Origin: Haliotis asinina
Lineage: Eukaryota > Mollusca > Gastropoda > Lepetellida > Haliotidae
Assembly: GCF_037392515.1 (NCBI RefSeq)
Contig: NC_090283.1
Span: 13,460,501 to 13,524,500, forward strand
Direction of reading: 5' to 3'
DNA length: 64,000 nucleotides
Within the stretch, counting starts at the first letter, position 1. Each line of letters begins with the position of its first letter. The translations under genes and the position numbers were made by a program. Below are positions 60,348-64,000 of this stretch, piece after piece. The notes under the pieces are model-generated. The model had not been told where the DNA came from. It saw nothing but the letters and a program-made list of their open reading frames with translations, and did not search any database.

Positions 60348-61165
60348 CTGAAACAACAACGCTTACATCATAAATGTCCGAATATAACTTCGACTTACAG
60401 AGTAGCTGTGTATATCACACCTGTATAGAATGCCATATCTCCATACTTACTATACACACCATGAATGATTTTCAGCAATAACAGCCTTTTAACTTCTTTC
60501 TCTGTTTTCATTTCATTTTCAACAGTGTATTAAGTTTGTCTATTTTACAAAAGCAATACATTACCTTCCTGATGTTTTCCCCTATTAATGTCAGCTGCAT
60601 ATTCAATGTCAGGAGATCTGATGAGAAAAAGTACAAATGCAGGTTAATCAGAATTTCGTCAAGCCAAGTTATATACAATACCGTTTGATGAAAGCTAGTA
60701 AACTTGTAATAAGGAGACATTGTCAAAACGATAAACAATGATATCAAGCCGTGGGAAATATAGTAACGTCATGAAGATATTAATCATCAAACAATGACGT
60801 AAGAATTGCACAACTCATTTTCTCTTCTTTTTCGACAGAGTGGAGACATTCTCTTTGCTTGTGGGAATGATTCTGGTGACACGGGATTTGGTTTCAAACA
60901 CCTCAGGATGTTGTGCACATGCTAAAGATGTATTGTTTCAGAGCCTACAAGAGACTACAGAAATAATAGATTTGGAGAGATTATCACCGCAGATGGGACT
61001 TATACGATTCAACTGAAGATACCCATACGTGGAACGTGGTAAATTTTTTCAGTTTTCCGTATGTTTTATATGTATAGAGTGAACTCAAAGCAGGACCTTT
61101 GAAAGACATTTCTAAATATTAGGAAAATTGTTTTGTTTGGTACATTTTTCGAAAAGTCTACTTAC
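60348..61165 (+). other. TRIM intron with opposite-strand exon-like sequence
   Basis: On the + strand two open pieces follow acceptor-like sites ('tttttcgacag' near 60838 and 'gtattgtttcag' near 60952): GDILFACGNDSGDTGFGFKH and YRNNRFGEIITADGTYTIQL. The pattern GFGFKH followed by a basic strand pair weakly recalls BECR-fold nuclease domains of bacterial toxin origin. It is short, broken and unproven, and could equally be chance. Confidence 0.25.
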
Positions 61166-62217
61166 CTTGCAAAGTAAGTTGTTTATCTGGTATGTCATCA
61201 ACGTTGAGGCTGTAGACAAGTCCGTCAAACGTATCGATGAGTTCCTGCAGAGCTCTCTGTCCTTGAAAGGAAAGGATGATTCTGGTGTCTTGTGTGTCAT
61301 CTTATGGAAGGATCCACTTCAGATTTTCATCACATTTCGTCTGCAGTACATCTGTGAGAGAAATGAGCTCCTCTCTTCTTGTAGATTCAAGTGTTCCCTG
61401 GGTGTAGTCTATCGCTGATACTATTGACGCATGAACGTCATGTAAAGTGTCAAGTTTCTCTTGAACTATTTCGCTTGGGTCTTTAAGACTCATTTGAATT
61501 TCCTTCATGAGTTGTCTTTGCCGATTAAGGAACTTTGCAGCAACAGCTTTATAAACTTTAGTTGCAACTTGCTGCAGGTGACCCCTGGCAGTTTTCACGC
61601 TGTTAGCGACATATTTCAGTTTATCTTGTTGTTTTCTCACTTGCTCCTCCAGCTGACCCTTCGCTACGTCATACGCTTGATTCAGGTCTTCTTTCTGGTG
61701 GTTGTTGTGGGCCCCATGCACACATGTAAGACAGACGGCCTTCTTACACGTGTGGTCATACAGCTGCAGCTTGTTCCCAGAGTGGTCTCTGCAGTTCAGT
61801 TCCTTCAGCCACCGCTTCATAGGAATATTCTCTGCTTGGTTCATCTCGCTTACCTCGTGGTTTTGGTTTCGTCCTAAGGAGTCATGGAGTTTATGACAGT
61901 CAGAACATAGCTTGACATCACATTCGTGACAGTACATCACAGGCTTTGTATCATGATCGTCTTTGGTGTAGCTGCATTTAATATCACCATCAACGTTGAC
62001 TTTGAAGGCAGCTTCACTGCATCTGACATGATCTACTGTTGTCTGCTCTATGGTGAACTCACGACCACAGGATAGACAGTGTATGCGGTTCCCTTCCGTC
62101 TGTGTAGCTTGGTGATCAAGGCAGGCTTGCAGGCGGAATGAAGGCATGGTAGAAGACGAGGCTGACTCTCATCACAACAGGACTGCGTTGAAAACTCGCA
62201 CATTCCCTCCTCTAAAA
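61166..62217 (-). pseudogene. TRIM large exon: RING, two B-boxes, coiled coil (frame disrupted)
   Basis: After the acceptor 'ctaccatcag' the frame reads VLEEG-MCEFSTQSCCDES and then LLPCLHSACKP, a RING zinc pattern. One base later in phase the frame continues CLDHQATQTEGNRIHCLSC. The first B-box is CSYT through YCHECDVKLCSDCHKLHD, the second CRDHSGNKLQLYDHTC through CLTCVHGAHNNH. A coiled coil follows (QLEEQVRKQQDKLKYVANSV onward). After the TAA at 61302-61304 the same frame keeps coding TRIILSFQGQRALQELI to the donor 'caag|gtaagt' at 61166. The RING's first Cys pair is also degenerate (TQSC). Confidence 0.85.
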
Positions 62218-62344
62218 CTGATGGTAGAAAAGCAAGGTAAGATAATTAAATGAACCAAATATAGGGCTATGCATTCAAGGTTGTATTGATTTTAGAGATA
62301 ACTGTTTTATTTGGAAAGAAAGATTGTCACTTCACCCACTGTAC

Positions 62345-63535
62345 CTGCATGTTGGACTTGTTCTGTACTGCCCACCCTGTCTGGAGACTGTGTCCTTGGA
62401 ACACCCACTAGAGCACCATGTGCCTCCTGTTCTTCTTGAAGTCTCTGTAACAACATTTAGCACTGCATCCAAACACATCCTCTCCTGATCATGTGTGATT
62501 TTTTTGTCGTTTACTTTCAGGATTTGGTCCTCACTTTCAATGTGTAAAATACTTCTCATGTTTTCTCCTTCACGCATGTTGTAATAGTAATCACTACACC
62601 AACATGTCATGATGTGACAGGTGTAATTATGTGACAGTCTATTTCTATTTCGTATGCACTGCAAGTGATTAATTATGAAATAAGAACAGACGTTATCCTC
62701 ACCTTTTTCACTTTCTCACACTCTGTTTTACTCTGATGTAAATCAGCATCTGCCTTAGATATTTGTGTCGTTACTGAAAGAAGAAAATGTAGATGTAACA
62801 AATCACGACTTTGTCACTGTGTGACTGAGTACACACGTACACGTGTACACAAAGACATCCACATAGGCAGTGTAACGTTATCATAATTCAAGGTAGAGAC
62901 TATAATTCACTACATGGGATAACTGTCAGCTTACGAGCTTCAACTTCTAGACTCTGCGATATGTATTTAGCTCTTTCCTTTTTTATTGTTCCCATCAGCT
63001 CAGCGTTGGCCTTGTCTTTTTCCTTAATTTGTACCTGAAGTCCCTCTATCTCCTGAAAACGAACGTTCATGATCAGTAAATATTTTGAAAAACTTCTTTC
63101 CTGTAGAAACGTCCAGATGGAGTAACGTGTGGCATTTTCTGCCTGAAATTATCCTTGATTAACTGGCCCATTAACTGTTTTATGTAGAATATCTGCCAGG
63201 GAAAGAGTTAACCTCACAGCAAGAATAGAGTTTGGAGAACAGATCAAAGCAACACAGTCCCATCCTTTCATATACAAATGTGGAGTTCAGACACGTAACA
63301 CATTCACCAAATTGAGACCACTAAAATGAATGACCCTCCTAATTTGAAGTAGTAAATTCTGGATATTAGAAATGATGTGTCGACTTGCCTTGTCATGTGA
63401 TAAACTAAGAAGGGTGGTCTGTATGTTCAAAACTCACGGTGTGTAGTGCTGCTATTTGTCCATCTTTCTCATCAAGTTCCTTCTTGTGTTCAGCCTCCAT
63501 CGTGCCTTTGTTCACATAGACAATGCCTGGATGCC
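62345..63535 (-). CDS. TRIM-gene 5' exons encoding a coiled coil
   Basis: Four exons (63438-63535, 62935-63052, 62703-62773, 62345-62444) are joined by GT-AG introns and matching phases. They read MEAEHKKELDEKDGQIAALH, EIEGLQVQIKEKDKANAEL, TTQISKADADLHQSKTECE and RLQEEQEAHGALVGVP, a heptad-rich helix that ends in a Ser/Pro/Gln linker. The last exon exits in phase 1 straight into the frame of the RING exon. The upstream start is beyond the window or unrecognised. Confidence 0.7.
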
Positions 63536-64000
63536 CTGAAATGTATGATGGTCATGGCGTCTCATCATGTCATCATGTCTTGGAGATTGATAGTTACAGA
63601 GGTACTGTAGCTGTCAGGAGACGTGATCATCACAAGTGGTTCATGGAGCAAGCACGTTGTTGGTGTACATTTGTTTCAGATCGGAATTTTATAATTTGGT
63701 AATGCTAATGATTGAAAATATAAGCTCAGTTTTGTCACGCTGAAAGCATTGAAAGGTTGTGTCATGGTGCGGGCTAAACAGGTGAGTGATATCGTCCTTA
63801 GATTATGACGCAGTTGACTGTATAATCCTAAAGCATTTAACCACACATGAGACTGTATAATCCTAAAGCATTTAACCACACATGAGACTGTGCCTATCGA
63901 CATTGTAAAATATATTTCTTTTACTTCTGTCTGCAATGTGCTGTTGTATTATTTGAGCTGAAATGCTATTTTCAGAGGACGGTATCTTTACATTTTGCCA
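63536..64000. other. Right edge of window, upstream TRIM intron
   Basis: No coding exon is recognised. A 35-bp tandem duplication ('gactgtataatcctaaagca' and following) lies at about 63815-63888. Confidence 0.6.

Larger units (their letters stand above)
55891..63535 (-). pseudogene. TRIM-family gene (coiled coil, RING, two B-boxes, coiled coil, PRY/SPRY), disrupted; 5' end outside window
   Basis: TRIM proteins are usually ubiquitin ligases, often in innate immunity, that bind targets through SPRY. Exons on the minus strand, 5' to 3': 63438-63535, 62935-63052, 62703-62773, 62345-62444, 61166-62217, 60300-60347, 59982-60112, probably 58978-59034, possibly 57249-57276, and 55891-56708 with the stop. 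Splice phases chain throughout (2-nt start, then 0, 1, 0, 1, 1, 1, 0, 0, 1). The first four exons encode only coiled coil and linker. Two lesions lie in the large exon: one base appears missing inside the RING near 62125, and an in-frame TAA at 61302-61304 is followed by clear coding sequence. The rest is well preserved, so either the loss is recent or these are assembly errors. A shorter product starting at ATG 62147 with B-boxes and coil only is possible. Confidence 0.75.

Overview
The window is animal genomic DNA, most likely from a gastropod mollusc and possibly an abalone. Three things point there: long intron-rich genes, a chitin synthase of metazoan type, and many copies of two short interspersed repeats with (TCAC)n tails that I associate with abalone-type genomes. 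The species call is inference; nothing here was searched against a database.

The left two thirds (4074-40740, + strand) is one chitin synthase gene. I could phase 15 coding exons into one continuous frame: 4599 nt including the stop, 1532 codons. The product is a multi-pass membrane glycosyltransferase carrying the EDRW, QRRRW and SWGTRE motifs. No myosin-head exon is visible. Its introns hold most of the mobile DNA: a mariner (6004-7346), a whole-looking Ty3/gypsy-like LTR retrotransposon in antisense (16466-22090), a TTAA-flanked element (22594-24659), an inverted-repeat element with a 10-bp target duplication (31805-32294), a 0.7-kb foldback (35891-36604), a 30-bp minisatellite (26853-27127) and numerous SINEs. 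Intron 1 contains about 26 copies of GTAAG, which is itself a splice-donor-like word.

From 40741 to 49851 there is intergenic DNA with a 5'-truncated LINE (about 41853-43440), SINEs and a CA repeat. A small two-exon + strand gene (49852-51134) encodes a secreted protein with a signal peptide, a dibasic stretch and a GPI-like hydrophobic tail. A poly(A) signal follows it.

The right end (55891-63535, - strand, 5' end beyond the window) is a TRIM-family gene. From 5' to 3' it has four small coiled-coil exons, a large exon with RING, two B-boxes and coiled coil, several linker exons and a PRY/SPRY exon. The exon phases chain correctly, but the large exon has a one-base frame break inside the RING and an in-frame stop near its 3' end. 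The gene is therefore either a recent pseudogene or carries assembly errors. Between 53.8 and 54.9 kb lie an exon-like membrane segment and a broken zinc-knuckle fragment.

There is no sign of a bacterial-style operon, a CRISPR array or an rRNA gene. The most unusual items are the TRIM gene with coiled coil ahead of the RING, the donor-like pentamer array, and the three inverted-repeat element types in the chitin synthase introns.
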